In this document: positions 53,033 through 62,399 of the stretch, piece after piece
Layout of the letters: every line of letters begins with the position of its first letter
Numbering within the stretch: the stretch's first letter is position 1
Assembly: GCA_000411415.1 (NCBI GenBank)
Contig: KE150450.1
Span: forward strand, 565,787 to 629,786
Reading direction: 5' to 3'
DNA from: Actinomyces sp. HPA0247
GTDB taxonomy: Bacteria; Actinomycetota; Actinomycetes; Actinomycetales; Actinomycetaceae
Length of the DNA stretch: 64,000 nucleotides
The notes under the pieces: model-generated
Database searches by the model: none
Told to the model about the DNA's origin: nothing
The model's input: only the letters and a program-made list of their open reading frames with translations
Program-made: the position numbers and the translations under genes

Positions 53033-53614
53033 TTACCGTTCGATGCGGGTGCGCGTGAAGCGCTCGTGGGTGCGCGACGGCGTCGGGCCGCGCTGGCCCT
53101 GGTAGTGAGAGCCGAGGCCCTGGGAGCCGTAGGGGTGCTCGGCCGGGGAGGACAGGTCAAAGAAGCACAGCTGCCCGATCTTCATACCGGGGTAAAGCAG
53201 GATCGGCATCGTCGCAGTGTTCGACAGCTCGAGGGTCACGTGACCGGAGAAACCGGGGTCGATGAAGCCCGCCGTCGAGTGCGTGAGCAAGCCGAGGCGG
53301 CCCAGCGAGGACTTACCCTCCAGGCGCGCCGCAATGTCATCACCCAGGGTGACGAGCTCGTAGGTGGCTCCCAGGACAAACTCGCCGGGGTGCAGGACGA
53401 AAGGCTGGTCGGGGCCCACGTCCACCAGGTGAGTGAGGTCCGACTGATCCGCCGCAGGATCAATCACCGGGTAGCGGTGGTTGTCGAAGAGGCGGAACAG
53501 GCGATCCAGGCGCACGTCAATGCTGGCCGGCTGAACCAAATCGCGGTCCAGCGGGTCGAGCTGGATACGCCCGGAGTCCAGGGAGGCTTTGATGTCGCGG
53601 TCACTGAGCAGCAT
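53033..53614 (-). CDS. dcd: dCTP deaminase (dUMP-forming type)
   Basis: A 193-residue enzyme of dTTP synthesis. [15 protein letters not shown] at the N terminus, [37 protein letters not shown] (substrate and catalytic Glu region) and [12 protein letters not shown] define the family. In actinobacteria the enzyme usually carries out deamination and hydrolysis together. The ATG at 53614 is preferred to the frame start at 53632 because MLLSDRDI is the conserved N terminus. Confidence 0.95.
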   Translation of the reverse strand: MLLSDRDIKASLDSGRIQLDPLDRDLVQPASIDVRLDRLFRLFDNHRYPVIDPAADQSDLTHLVDVGPDQPFVLHPGEFVLGATYELVTLGDDIAARLEGKSSLGRLGLLTHSTAGFIDPGFSGHVTLELSNTATMPILLYPGMKIGQLCFFDLSSPAEHPYGSQGLGSHYQGQRGPTPSRTHERFTRTRIER

Positions 53615-53660
53615 GACACGATTGTCGCACACTCAGCGCCGCGACAACAGCCTCAGCGAA

Positions 53661-54386
53661 TCACTGGAGGGGCTGACCCTGCGCGTCGTAGGCGTAGGAG
53701 CCGGAGTGGGCCAGGATCAAGACGAACTCGATGAGCGCCCAGATGGCGGCGATGGGCGCACCGATCATGGTGATCGTCAGAATCAGCTGAATGACGCCCT
53801 TAGCGGTGTAGCCCAGGTAGAAGTTGTGAATGCCCAGGGCACCCAGGAAGAACGCCAGGAGCAGGGCGACGATCCACTGCTTGGGGGCGCCGACGACGGG
53901 CTGGCCGTACGCGGGCTGCGCGTAACCTGACTGTCCGTAGGCCTGCTGGCCCGCGGCGTAGGCGGCCTGCTCGAAACCGGGCTGCTGCTCGTAACCGGGC
54001 TGCGCGCCATAGCCAGGCTGCGCACCTTCGGGCGCACCGTAGGGGGCCTGGTTCGCGGCGGTCTCGGGGCCCGCCTGGGCGGACGTAGCATCGTAGGCAG
54101 TGCCGTAGGTGGTCGAGCCGGGCGTCGCTGTCGCCTCGTCGAAGGAGGGGGCCGAGGCCTGGGGGAAGGACGGCGCCTCGGGCGCGGGGACGGCGTCGGG
54201 GGCCGCAGCAGTATCGGGCGCGGGAACCGCGTCGAACGCCGGAACCTCGGGGACCGGGATCTCGCCAGCAGCGTCAACCGCGGGAGCGCCGGGAATCGAG
54301 AAGTCGGCCGAGGGGACCTCGGGGGCGGGAACCTTCGCGGGATCCTCAGGGGAGAAGGGAGTGGCCTGCGGGTCGGGCGTCGTCAT
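53661..54386 (-). CDS. TM2 domain protein with Pro/Ala/Tyr/Gln-rich N terminus
   Basis: A 241-residue membrane protein. Residues 1-165 are disordered (PAPEVP and DAVPAPE repeats, then QPGYGAQPGYEQQPGFEQAAY). The TM2 domain at 170-235 has KQWIVALLLAFFLGALGIHNFYLGYTAKG and a second helix. AAAGG precedes the ATG at 54386. It resembles the second TM2 gene in its membrane part. Function unknown; TM2 proteins are small envelope proteins. Confidence 0.85.
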   Translation of the reverse strand: MTTPDPQATPFSPEDPAKVPAPEVPSADFSIPGAPAVDAAGEIPVPEVPAFDAVPAPDTAAAPDAVPAPEAPSFPQASAPSFDEATATPGSTTYGTAYDATSAQAGPETAANQAPYGAPEGAQPGYGAQPGYEQQPGFEQAAYAAGQQAYGQSGYAQPAYGQPVVGAPKQWIVALLLAFFLGALGIHNFYLGYTAKGVIQLILTITMIGAPIAAIWALIEFVLILAHSGSYAYDAQGQPLQ

Positions 54387-54584
54387 GGGTGAGCCTTTCG
54401 GTTGTCGTGGGGGCCGCGAACGGCCGTACTGACATAGCCTAGCGTGCCCACGCCCTCGTGCGGGAGTCGCGTCCACCCCGAAACGCCCCAGATTCATCCC
54501 GGAGACCGCGGACCCGTGCCGCGGTTCCTCACCCCACAAACGATCACTCTCACCCTCGAGAGCACGCTCCGCCAATGAAAAGAC

Positions 54585-54613
54585 GTGGGGCCCGGCATGA
54601 AGCCGGGCCCCAC
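54585..54613 (-). terminator. Terminator of the second TM2 gene
   Basis: GTGGGGCCCGGC pairs perfectly with GCCGGGCCCCAC. On the minus strand it is followed by GTCTTTTCATT. Confidence 0.9.
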
Positions 54614-54654
54614 GGGGGAGTCTTACGCGCGCATCACGCGCGGAACGCAGGTGC

Positions 54655-54969
54655 TCAGACGGTGGGAACGCCGTTGGCGTCCTTCTCGTAGATCCACTTG
54701 CCCATGAAGGTCATGACGGCGCATGCGAGCAGAACGACCGACCAAGCGTAGCTGAGCAGCGTGATGATGGTCGAGAGGAAGCCGAGATCCAGGAAGCCCA
54801 GGATCACGAAGGCGAGGGAGATGACGATCTTGTAGATGCCGTACTGGGTGTAGCCGAGGTAGAAGTCACCGACGCCGAAGCCGCCGAGGAACAGGTTGAG
54901 AAGGCCGGCGACCATGCGGGACTTGCCCTGGACGGGAGCGTTGTAGCCGGGCTGCTGAGGAGCGGACAT
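54655..54969 (-). CDS. TM2 domain protein, short
   Basis: A 104-residue paralogue of the preceding TM2 protein: a short N terminus (SAPQQPGYNAPVQGKSRM) and the TM2 core VAGLLNLFLGGFGVGDFYLGYTQYGIYK followed by two further hydrophobic segments. It lies about 270 bases upstream of the longer TM2 gene, with its own terminator between them. Confidence 0.85.
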   Translation of the reverse strand: MSAPQQPGYNAPVQGKSRMVAGLLNLFLGGFGVGDFYLGYTQYGIYKIVISLAFVILGFLDLGFLSTIITLLSYAWSVVLLACAVMTFMGKWIYEKDANGVPTV

Positions 54970-55138
54970 ATTGTCTCCTATGTGTTGATGGCCCCTGGGA
55001 CAGGGGTGCTTTCTGAAAACACGGTCAGACTACCGAAGCATTCATATTTTGTACAACATCCTCCCCTTTTTATGTTAGGGATCACAGGTTAATTTTTTTC
55101 GTTCGTCGCATTGCAACTTTCTTCCATAGACTGACTGG

Positions 55139-56062
55139 GTGTTCACAAATCCGACGGCCGAGGCCTCGCGATCGCTCCTGATCGACCTGCCCCAATGGTT
55201 CGCCGCACATCAACGAGACCTCCCCATGCGCGCGCAGGACGTCTCCGACTGGGGAACCCTCGTCTTTGAAATCATGAGCCAGCAGACCCCCATCTCACGG
55301 GTCCAGCCAATCTGGCTTGAGTGGATGGAGCGCTGGCCTACCCCCGCCGATCTCGCCGCCGCATCCTCGGCAGACATCATCGTCGCCTGGGCAAACCTCG
55401 GATACCCCTCCCGCGCCCTGCGCCTCAAGGCATGCGCGTCCGCGATCGTCGAGAAGCACGACGGCGAGGTCCCGCTCACCATGAAGGAACTCACCCTGCT
55501 GCCGGGCGTCGGCACCTACACCGCCAGCGCGCTCCTCGCGTTCCGACACGGAATCCGCGTGCCCGTCCTGGACACGAACGTCCGTCGCGTGCTGGTCAGA
55601 TTTCTCGATGGCCGGGAGTTCCCGCCCCACTCCACGCCCTCAAAAGCGGAAACGACCCGCGCCGAAGCCCTCCTCCCAGAAAATGGACACGCCGCCGCCG
55701 ACGTCAGTTTGTCGCTCATGGAATTCGGCGCCCTCGTGTGCACCCAGCTGAGCCCCTCGTGCGACGAGTGCGCGATCCACGCGAATTGCGCGTGGGCCGC
55801 CGCCGGATACCCCAAGGACGAGAAGCGCCCCACGCCCCAGCCCTACGTCGGCACCGACCGCCAGGCGCGCGGCCGCATCATGAAAGCCCTGCGCACCGCC
55901 CACTTCGAAGGCAAGGAAGGGCTCACCAAACGCCGAGTCCTCGACGTCGCCCGCATCGACGGCGGCGACCGCTACCAGCCCTCACGCGTGTACCGCGCCC
56001 TCCTCAAAGACGGCATGATCGTCTACGACGAGGACACGAAGCGCGTCACGCTCCCCCGCTAA
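55139..56062 (+). CDS. mutY: A/G-specific adenine glycosylase
   Basis: A 307-residue base-excision repair enzyme that removes adenine opposite 8-oxoguanine. EIMSQQTPISRVQP carries the catalytic Glu, LLPGVGTYTASALLAF is the helix-hairpin-helix, VLDTNVRRVL has the catalytic Asp, and CTQLSPSCDECAIHANC is the 4Fe-4S cluster with the correct 6-2-5 spacing. The C terminus is shorter than in E. coli and lacks a clear NUDIX-like domain, as is usual in actinobacteria. The start is a GTG at 55139 without a strong RBS. Confidence 0.93.
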   Translation: MFTNPTAEASRSLLIDLPQWFAAHQRDLPMRAQDVSDWGTLVFEIMSQQTPISRVQPIWLEWMERWPTPADLAAASSADIIVAWANLGYPSRALRLKACASAIVEKHDGEVPLTMKELTLLPGVGTYTASALLAFRHGIRVPVLDTNVRRVLVRFLDGREFPPHSTPSKAETTRAEALLPENGHAAADVSLSLMEFGALVCTQLSPSCDECAIHANCAWAAAGYPKDEKRPTPQPYVGTDRQARGRIMKALRTAHFEGKEGLTKRRVLDVARIDGGDRYQPSRVYRALLKDGMIVYDEDTKRVTLPR

Positions 56063-56072
56063 CACTCTCAGC

Positions 56073-56137
56073 ACGAGGCCGGGGCCGGGGACCCTTCACC
56101 CGAGGAACGCGGCCCCGGGAGGCACCCACGGCCTCGT
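56073..56137. repeat. Inverted repeat made of two copies of the dispersed motif
   Basis: ACGAGGCCG at 56073-56081 and CGGCCTCGT at 56129-56137 flank a GC-rich interior with GGCCCCGG between convergent mutY and the ABC operon. It may act as a terminator, but no T-run is present. Confidence 0.5.
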
Positions 56138-56144
56138 CGGTCAG

Positions 56145-57485
56145 TCAGTAGCGGATCGCGTCGATCGGCTTGATGCGCACGGCCGCGAGCGCGGGGATGA
56201 TCCCGCACAGGGCGCCGATGCTCGTGGAGATGGCGACGCCCGCGATGGCGGCCCCAGCGGGGAATGCCGGTGTGTCGCTGAGCGTGACGCCGAGGGCCTC
56301 GAGGGGCAGGAAGCGCACGACGACGACCGCGATGCCCACACCGATGACGCCGGCGACGAAGGTCGCGACGACGGACTCCATGAAGACGGCGAAGAAGACG
56401 CGCGCGGCGGAGGCGCCGACGGCGCGGCGAATGCCGATCTCACGCACGCGCTGGCGCACGGTCACGATGGCGACGTTCAGCAGGCCCAGGGCGCCCAGGA
56501 ACACAATGATGCCGCCGATGACCATGATGACGTTGGAGATCGTGCCCAGCTGCTCCTCGCCAATGTCCTCGTGTTCGCCGCCGGAGACGGACACCCGCCA
56601 TCCCTCGCCAAGGATCGAGGCCAGGGCGCGCGGCAGGTTCTCACGGGCCTGGTCGGCGTTCTCGGTGCCCACCCACGCGATCATGGCCGGGGAGGTCATC
56701 TGCGGGAAGGACACGCGCGCCGCGTCGTAGTGCGCGAACACGGTTGGCATGTCGTAGGAGCTCTTCGACTTGGTGACGCCGACGACGCGCATCGCGACGC
56801 CGTCGCTCGTGTGCAGGACAATCGGTACCTGGTCGATGGGGGCACGCCCCAGCTGATCCCAGAGGGACTGCGAGATGACGACGGGAATCAGGCGCTGGTC
56901 AGCATCGCTGCTCTCGACCCAGCGTCCCGCGAGCATGCGGGTGCGGTAAATGACCGCGTAGGAGGGGTCCACGCCCTGGAACGCGACGCCGTCGATCATG
57001 TCGCCGACCTTCGTCAGGGGGTAGCCGCGGAATTGCCCGCTGGCCCTGGCCTGGCGGGCTTCGACGATCTCTCCACCCCCGCTGGAAAAGCGCGACCAGT
57101 AGTGGATGTCCGTCTTGTCGGCCAGGGTGGCCATGGCCTCCCCGATCGTGTCCTTTTCGTCGGGGCGCTTGGCATTCTGCTCGCCGCTCGGCGAGGCATC
57201 GGCTCCCGTCCCGGACACATCTTGGTACGGGCCGCTGCCTGATGGCCCCTCCGGCGAGGCCGAGGAGCTTTCGGGGGTCAGGCGCAAGGTGACCGAGCGT
57301 CCCTCGTAGAGCTCCGCCAACTCGCGCGAAGACTGCAGGAGCAGGTCGCCGAGCGCGATCACGATCGTCATCGCAGCGACGGCCGCGACCACGCCCACAA
57401 GGGAGAGGACGACTCGCGCCTTCTGGACCTTGACCTCGCCCCAGGCCTCGATGAGCGCACCCAGAATCTGGCTGACAGCGTTCAC
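56145..57485 (-). CDS. MacB-like ABC transporter permease
   Basis: A 446-residue permease: one N-terminal helix (VVGVVAAVAAMTIVIALGDLLL), a large extracytoplasmic MacB-type domain to about 300, then three helices containing LNVAIVTVRQRVREIGIRRAVGASAARV, the FtsX signature. It overlaps the ATPase gene by four bases. With the ATPase and the adaptor it makes a three-part exporter like those for peptides or drugs in Gram-positive bacteria. The extracytoplasmic part has a Ser/Gly insert near residue 75. Confidence 0.9.
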   Translation of the reverse strand: MNAVSQILGALIEAWGEVKVQKARVVLSLVGVVAAVAAMTIVIALGDLLLQSSRELAELYEGRSVTLRLTPESSSASPEGPSGSGPYQDVSGTGADASPSGEQNAKRPDEKDTIGEAMATLADKTDIHYWSRFSSGGGEIVEARQARASGQFRGYPLTKVGDMIDGVAFQGVDPSYAVIYRTRMLAGRWVESSDADQRLIPVVISQSLWDQLGRAPIDQVPIVLHTSDGVAMRVVGVTKSKSSYDMPTVFAHYDAARVSFPQMTSPAMIAWVGTENADQARENLPRALASILGEGWRVSVSGGEHEDIGEEQLGTISNVIMVIGGIIVFLGALGLLNVAIVTVRQRVREIGIRRAVGASAARVFFAVFMESVVATFVAGVIGVGIAVVVVRFLPLEALGVTLSDTPAFPAGAAIAGVAISTSIGALCGIIPALAAVRIKPIDAIRY

Positions 57486-58369
57486 TGCTCCACCTCCCGC
57501 GGTGTCGCCGGGTCCGAGGCCTGCTCGTCCTCGTGGGTCCCCGTACCCTCATCAGTCCGCACACCCTCGCCGCTCCGCGCTCCCTCGTCGTCGGCGGGCG
57601 CCGGCGGAGGTTCGGGCATCGCATTGCGCGCCCCGGCCTCGTCGCCCGAGTGCCCGGCCTCCGCGCGGTGCGTGAGCGCGGACGCGTCCTCGACCTCGTG
57701 CAGCGTGCCGTCGTAGAGCTCGTAGGCGCGCTGGGCTCGCGCGGCCACCGCCATGTCGTGCGTGATGACGATGAGCGCAGCGTTGGACTCGCGGGCGACC
57801 TCCTCGAGGAGAGCCATGACGACGCGGCCCGTGTCCGGATCGAGGGCGCCCGTCGGCTCGTCGGCGAGGATCACGCGCGGGCGGCGCACGAGGGCGCGCG
57901 CGATCGCGATGCGCTGCTGCTCGCCTCCGCTCATCTCACCCGGGTACGAGTCGGCGCGATCGGCCAGCCCTACGCGCTCCAGCATGTCGAGCGCGATCGA
58001 GCGCCTGCGCAACAGCTGCGGGCCCGGCGCGTACAGGAGCGGAACCTCGACGTTCTCGGCCGCCGTGCGCGCCGAAAAGATGTTGAACTGCTGGAACACG
58101 AAGCCGAAATCTTCCCCGCGCATCCGCGCGCGACGCCCCTCCCCCAGGCGCGTCGTATCCACCCCGTCCAGCTCGTAGATGCCCGAGGTCGGGGCATCCA
58201 ACAGGCCAATGATGTTCAGCATCGTGGATTTGCCGGTGCCCGATCGACCCACGATGGAGACGTGTTCGCCCTCGGCGACGTCGAGGTTAACGCCGCGCAG
58301 GATATGCAGATCCTCCCCGTCAGGCAGGGTCACCGTGCGGGTCACGTCCCGCAGGCACACGAGACTCAT
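57482..58369 (-). CDS. ABC transporter ATP-binding protein, LolD/MacB type
   Basis: A 295-residue ATPase with all motifs: Walker A GRSGTGKSTMLN, signature MSGGEQQRIAIARALVRRP, Walker B VILADEPTGALD and the switch His in VITHDMAVA. The last 70 residues are a disordered acidic extension with GDEAGARN, carrying the dispersed 13-mer. Starts and stops overlap those of both neighbours by four bases, so the operon is translationally coupled. Confidence 0.93.
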   Translation of the reverse strand: MSLVCLRDVTRTVTLPDGEDLHILRGVNLDVAEGEHVSIVGRSGTGKSTMLNIIGLLDAPTSGIYELDGVDTTRLGEGRRARMRGEDFGFVFQQFNIFSARTAAENVEVPLLYAPGPQLLRRRSIALDMLERVGLADRADSYPGEMSGGEQQRIAIARALVRRPRVILADEPTGALDPDTGRVVMALLEEVARESNAALIVITHDMAVAARAQRAYELYDGTLHEVEDASALTHRAEAGHSGDEAGARNAMPEPPPAPADDEGARSGEGVRTDEGTGTHEDEQASDPATPREVEQ

Positions 58370-59451
58370 TGCGCGCCCGCCCCGCCGTTCGAGCCGCCCG
58401 CGCCGCCAGCCCGACCGGAGTCCGCGCCGCCCAAGGGACCGTCCTGGTCGCCCTGATCGTCCTTGTTCGAGGTCGGGGTGAACTCGAGGATCTCCTCGCC
58501 CTCCGTCAATCCCTCCTTCACCTCGACCATCTTGCCGTCGGTGATACCCAGGGTGACGGCGCGCTTGTCAGGCTTCGTCGGGTCGGCGGTCGGCAGGTAG
58601 ACGTAGCCGGACTGGTAGCGCCCCTCGACCGCGGAGATCGGCACCGCGAGGACGCCCGTCGCCGAGCCGGCCGTCATCTCGAGGGTCACCTGAAGGCCCG
58701 CGAACACCGTCTGATCTGCGGGGATCGCGCACCGGGCCTTCAGGTCCGTCGAGGACGAGGTGCCGTTATCGGACCCCGCGTTCGCCTTCGGATCCTGCTG
58801 CTTGCCGGTCGGGCTCACCAGCTTGACACCCGAGCATTCGAAGGGCGCGGGACCGTTCTTGATGGTGACGGTCGCCGTGGAGGGCGCGTCCTGCAGGCGG
58901 TACATCTGGTCCGCACTCAGGGAAGCGACCGCTGAGAAAGTCGCCGGGGCGACGGTCGCCACCGTGTCGCCGATCGCGAACTGCTGACCGACAAGCACGC
59001 TCGTCGACACCGTTCCGTCACCGGGCGACACGACGGTCTCGTACTTGTACGTCGGGTCGGCGGTCTCAACGCTCACGTTGCCGTCCTCGTCGGTGACCTG
59101 ACGGGTTTCGCCGGGGATTTCCTTGCGAATCTGGACGAGGGAGTCGCCCTTAGACACCTTGTCGCCATCGTTGACGAAGGTCCGCACGACATTGCCGTCC
59201 AGAGTCGCACGGGCGACGACCGGCTCGTCCGCCTGGATCGTCCCCGTGACGCTCACGGTGTTCGTGATGTCGGCGCGGCCCACCTCGGTCGTCATCTGCC
59301 CGAAGCTGCCGCCCGGATCCATCCCGTCGGTCCCCTCGTCCTCCTGGGCGGCCGGGAAGAACGCGAACTTCACCAAGGAGATAGCGATAACTACCCAGGC
59401 CAGAACCTTGACAACGTCGAGCACCTGCGCGGTGCGGGTCTTGTGTGCCAC
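58366..59451 (-). CDS. HlyD/MacA-like periplasmic adaptor protein
   Basis: A 361-residue adaptor: one N-terminal membrane anchor, then the biotinyl-lipoyl-like segments VSVTGTIQADEPVVARATLDGNV and VVSPGDGTVSTSVLVGQQF, a beta-barrel part with VPISAVEGRYQSGYVYLP and a Gly-rich tail. First gene of the exporter operon. GTG start at 59451 seven bases after GGAG. Substrate unknown. Confidence 0.88.
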   Translation of the reverse strand: MAHKTRTAQVLDVVKVLAWVVIAISLVKFAFFPAAQEDEGTDGMDPGGSFGQMTTEVGRADITNTVSVTGTIQADEPVVARATLDGNVVRTFVNDGDKVSKGDSLVQIRKEIPGETRQVTDEDGNVSVETADPTYKYETVVSPGDGTVSTSVLVGQQFAIGDTVATVAPATFSAVASLSADQMYRLQDAPSTATVTIKNGPAPFECSGVKLVSPTGKQQDPKANAGSDNGTSSSTDLKARCAIPADQTVFAGLQVTLEMTAGSATGVLAVPISAVEGRYQSGYVYLPTADPTKPDKRAVTLGITDGKMVEVKEGLTEGEEILEFTPTSNKDDQGDQDGPLGGADSGRAGGAGGSNGGAGAQ

Positions 59452-59482
59452 GTGCGTCTCCTTCGATGAACGGCGTTGCTCA

Positions 59483-59512
59483 ATTGTAAGGTGCGCCTCA
59501 ATCGCGCAGCAA
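59483..59512 (-). promoter_or_regulatory. Promoter of the MacB-type exporter operon
   Basis: On the minus strand TTGCTG (59512-59507) and TACAAT (59488-59483) are 18 bases apart, with the -10 box about 30 bases upstream of the adaptor start. Confidence 0.6.
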
Positions 59513-59612
59513 GGTTTCCGCTTCTTATCAGGGTTTTCTCAGGGGCGGTTCCACCGTTTGGGCGGCCCACTTCCATCCCCCTACGATGGAAACAAACCGA
59601 CGAAAGGCCGCC

Positions 59613-60224
59613 ATGATCCGCCGCGCCACGCCCGCAGACGCCGAGGCACTCTCCCACCTCTCGCGCACCTGCTTCACGCAGACCTTCGGGCACCTCTACG
59701 CACCCTCCGACCTCGAGGCCTTCCTCGACGAGGCCTACTCCCCCACCGTCCTGCGCACCGAGCTCAACGACCCCGAGCGCGCGACATGGCTCCTCTTCGA
59801 CGAGCCAGTTGACGAGGCCAGGGCGACGCTCTCCTCCGACGACCTCCCGGGCACGCCCGAACCCAGAGACGAGGCCCCGACCTCGTCCGTCTCACAAGCC
59901 CCCATCGGCTACGTGACCGCATGCCCGGCGCACCTGCCCCACCCCGACGTCGCACCCGGCGACGGCGAGGTTCAGCGCCTCTACATCCTGCAGGGACACC
60001 AGGGCGGGGGCCGCGGGACCGCGCTGCTGCGCACCGCGCTGGACTGGCTCGAGCGCGACGGACCGCGCACGATCTGGATCGGCGTGTGGAGCGAAAACTA
60101 CGGGGCGCAGCGGTTCTATGCGCGCCACGGCTTCGAGATCGTCGGCGACTACTCCTTCATGGTGGGCGACCACGCCGACCACGAACTCATCACGCGCCGC
60201 CTCCCGCGAGGGCTCACTGCGTGA
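59613..60224 (+). CDS. GNAT-family N-acetyltransferase
   Basis: A 203-residue acetyltransferase. IRRATPADAEALSHLSRTCF is the GNAT N terminus, VQRLYILQGHQGGGRGTALL is motif A with the acetyl-CoA pyrophosphate loop (QGGGRG), and ENYGAQRFYARHGFEIVG is motif B, a spermidine/ribosomal-acetyltransferase-like pattern. A linker at about 70-95 contains DEARATL and RDEAPTSS, both from the dispersed motif. The ATG at 59613 behind GAAAGG is preferred to 59586. Confidence 0.87.
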   Translation: MIRRATPADAEALSHLSRTCFTQTFGHLYAPSDLEAFLDEAYSPTVLRTELNDPERATWLLFDEPVDEARATLSSDDLPGTPEPRDEAPTSSVSQAPIGYVTACPAHLPHPDVAPGDGEVQRLYILQGHQGGGRGTALLRTALDWLERDGPRTIWIGVWSENYGAQRFYARHGFEIVGDYSFMVGDHADHELITRRLPRGLTA

Positions 60225-60277
60225 GCCGCGCGTGAGCGGCGCGCGAGTGGCGCACGCACCAACGCTCATAGACGAAA

Positions 60278-60306
60278 GGGCCCCGAGGCGTCATACCTCG
60301 GGGCCC
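60278..60306 (-). terminator. Terminator of the thioredoxin gene
   Basis: GGGCCCCGAGG pairs perfectly with CCTCGGGGCCC. TTTCG follows on the minus strand. Confidence 0.8.
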
Positions 60307-60323
60307 TCCCCACGTTGTGTCGC

Positions 60324-60689
60324 TCAGGCCTGCTCGGACTCGGCGATCTTCTTGCGCACGTCATCCATGTCCAGGTTCTGGATCTGCGAAATCAGATCCT
60401 CGAGCGCGGACAGCGGCAGAGCGCCGGACTGGCGGAACACCGCGATGCCATCGCGGAACGCCATGAGGGTCGGGATCGACGTGATCTGCGCGGCCATCGC
60501 CAGCTGCTGCTGATCATCCGTGTCGATCTTGCCGAACACGATGTCCGGGTACTTCTCGGAAGCCTCTTCAAAGATGGGGCCAAACTGGCGGCACGGGCCG
60601 CACCAAGTCGCCCAGAAATCCACCAGCACAATGCCGCCGGCGGACACGGTCTGCTCGAAGTTCTCCTGCGTGAGAGTAACGGTAGCCAT
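60324..60689 (-). CDS. trxA: Thioredoxin
   Basis: A 121-residue protein with the redox site FWATWCGPCRQF, the cis-Pro loop ITSIPTLMAF and DFWATW start of the fold. The C-terminal extension of about 15 charged residues is slightly longer than usual. Cytoplasmic disulfide reductase; single gene with its own terminator. Confidence 0.95.
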   Translation of the reverse strand: MATVTLTQENFEQTVSAGGIVLVDFWATWCGPCRQFGPIFEEASEKYPDIVFGKIDTDDQQQLAMAAQITSIPTLMAFRDGIAVFRQSGALPLSALEDLISQIQNLDMDDVRKKIAESEQA

Positions 60690-60785
60690 GATTCTCCTGT
60701 TGTCGCCGGCTAACCCGACGGTGGTCGAGGCGCAGGCTTGATGCCCACGCGTGAACTGTCTTATTCAACGGACGCAGCGCGCCCA

Positions 60786-61424
60786 CTATTCCCCGGAAGG
60801 AAGATCCGCGGTCGTGACGTGGCGCACGTTCTCCTCCGAGGCGCCCAAGCCTCGCAAAATGAACGTCTCCACCAGCGTGAGCGCAGACTCGCGATGCTCC
60901 GGATCCTGCGGCAGACGCTGCCCCTGCAGCGTCGCGTGAATCAGGTGAACCGCACCGAGCGTATTCTGCTGAGCGATCAGCCCACGCTCCATGGCCTCGT
61001 CGAGGATGCCGATGAGGACCTCACCCACAACACCCGCATGATCATGCAGGTGCGAGGCGCCCTGGCCGGACATGTGGCGGCGCAGACTCATGCCAGCCTT
61101 CACGTGGTAGCGGCCGATCATCTGCAGATGCGAGCGAATGTAGATACGCAGGCGCATGAGGGGATCCGGCTCGGCTTCGAGGCGCTGAGTCAGCACACGC
61201 GCAAACTCTCCCGTGACCTCGCGCATGTAGGCGAGCAGGAGCACCTCCTTATCCGCGAAGTGGTTGTAAACCGCCGTGCGGCCAACACCCGCACGCTCCG
61301 CAATCTGGCTCATCGTGATCGACTCGAAGGACTGCTCGCCCATGAGCGACCCCAGGGCCTCGAACAGGCGCGTGCGAGTCAGCTCGCGGTGAGAGGCAAG
61401 GGACTCCCCAATAATCTTCGGCAT
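60786..61424 (-). CDS. TetR-family transcriptional regulator
   Basis: A 212-residue regulator. The HTH SITMSQIAERAGVGRTAVYNHFADKEVLL is canonical and is followed by a helical ligand-binding domain with no recognisable specificity. It lies about 100 bases upstream of trxA on the same strand; whether it controls trxA or distant genes is not visible. The genes in this window most often controlled by TetR proteins, the exporters, are not adjacent. Confidence 0.92.
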   Translation of the reverse strand: MPKIIGESLASHRELTRTRLFEALGSLMGEQSFESITMSQIAERAGVGRTAVYNHFADKEVLLLAYMREVTGEFARVLTQRLEAEPDPLMRLRIYIRSHLQMIGRYHVKAGMSLRRHMSGQGASHLHDHAGVVGEVLIGILDEAMERGLIAQQNTLGAVHLIHATLQGQRLPQDPEHRESALTLVETFILRGLGASEENVRHVTTADLPSGE

Positions 61425-61489
61425 GCGCTTATTCTGACATCTTTCCCCTTAGTGTCGTCAAATTGTGGCTGCGTGCCGGTTGCCAATCC

Positions 61490-61909
61490 TCAGCGAGCGC
61501 AGTGGGCAACCACGGCCTCGACGATGGGGAAGTCTGCGACGATCCAAGGCAGATCGCCCAGGTCGGCGAGGGGCACCCACCGGGCCTCGAGGTGCGACGC
61601 GCCCACGCGCGGCTCTTGCGAGTTCGATGCAACCTCAGCGAGCCACACGCCCATAACGCGTCCACCCAGGATCGGCCACCACTGGCCGCCCTCCGGGCAC
61701 ACGCGTTCACCCATGGTGAGGCGCGCGCCGAGCTCCTCCTCAATTTCGCGCGCGAGGGCTTGTACTGGATCCTCATTATCCTCGACCTTGCCGCCGGGTA
61801 GCTCGAACTGGCCGCGCAGCTCCTGCGGGTAGGCGCGCGAACAGGCGAGCAGCTTCGTGGGCGCACTCAGCGAATCGACGATCGCGGCGGCCACCACGGG
61901 ACGAGGCAT
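61490..61909 (-). CDS. NUDIX hydrolase, MutT-like (8-oxo-dGTP diphosphatase)
   Basis: A 139-residue protein. The Nudix box GKVEDNEDPVQALAREIEEELGA is intact, and FELPGGKVE precedes it, as in MutT enzymes that remove oxidised nucleotides. The C terminus (EARWVPLADLGDLPWIVADFPIV) is the usual MutT end. It lies 65 bases upstream of the TetR gene, same strand. Confidence 0.93.
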   Translation of the reverse strand: MPRPVVAAAIVDSLSAPTKLLACSRAYPQELRGQFELPGGKVEDNEDPVQALAREIEEELGARLTMGERVCPEGGQWWPILGGRVMGVWLAEVASNSQEPRVGASHLEARWVPLADLGDLPWIVADFPIVEAVVAHCAR

Positions 61910-62107
61910 GGGAACTCCAATCAGTCAGGCGAGCCCAGTGTATCTGGCGCCCGTGTGCGCGCGGGATGTGGACGGCAGACGTCAGCGGCATGCACCTGGC
62001 GGCGCCTGTTCCTTATCTTCCTTATCGAACCTGCAAGTGGCGTCAGTTGCGCGCCTATCCGGCGTGACGATATGATCGACGGGTCGATTCCTTCGGGACG
62101 ATGAATT

Positions 62108-62181
62108 GCGGGCGTAGTTCATCGGTAGAATGGAAGCTTCCCAAGCTTCAGAGGCGGGTTCGATTCCCGTCGCCCGCTCCA
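62108..62181 (+). tRNA. tRNA-Gly (anticodon CCC)
   Basis: Acceptor GCGGGCG pairs with CGCCCGC. The anticodon arm GAAGC-TTCCCAA-GCTTC gives CCC. CCA is encoded at 62179-62181. Confidence 0.95.
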
Positions 62182-62187
62182 TTTTGG

Positions 62188-62219
62188 CTCCGGATTTGAT
62201 AAGTCCGGAGTCTTTTCGT
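62188..62219 (+). terminator. Terminator of tRNA-Gly
   Basis: CTCCGGA at 62188-62194 pairs with TCCGGAG at 62204-62210, followed by TCTTTTCGTT. Confidence 0.85.
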
Positions 62220-62283
62220 TTGCGGGTGTCTGACCAATGTTGGTCGGCAGTGTCATGGGGTGAAAGCGATTTGTGTGGTAGTG

Positions 62284-62338
62284 GCGCAGGTGGCCAGGCC
62301 AGTGCGTGCGCGACCCTGATCGAGCGCACCACCGGCTA
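62284..62338 (+). pseudogene. IS30 transposase fragment
   Basis: A short in-frame stretch reads GQASACATLIERTTG then a stop, matching the GASACATLVERTTR part of the full IS30 transposase at 37154-38167. Only about 15 codons remain. It lies directly after the tRNA-Gly terminator. Confidence 0.65.
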
Positions 62339-62399
62339 GCAAGGACGTTCAGGAACGTATAGTGTCGGACAAATTGTTCTCCCAATTGGAGGTGTCACG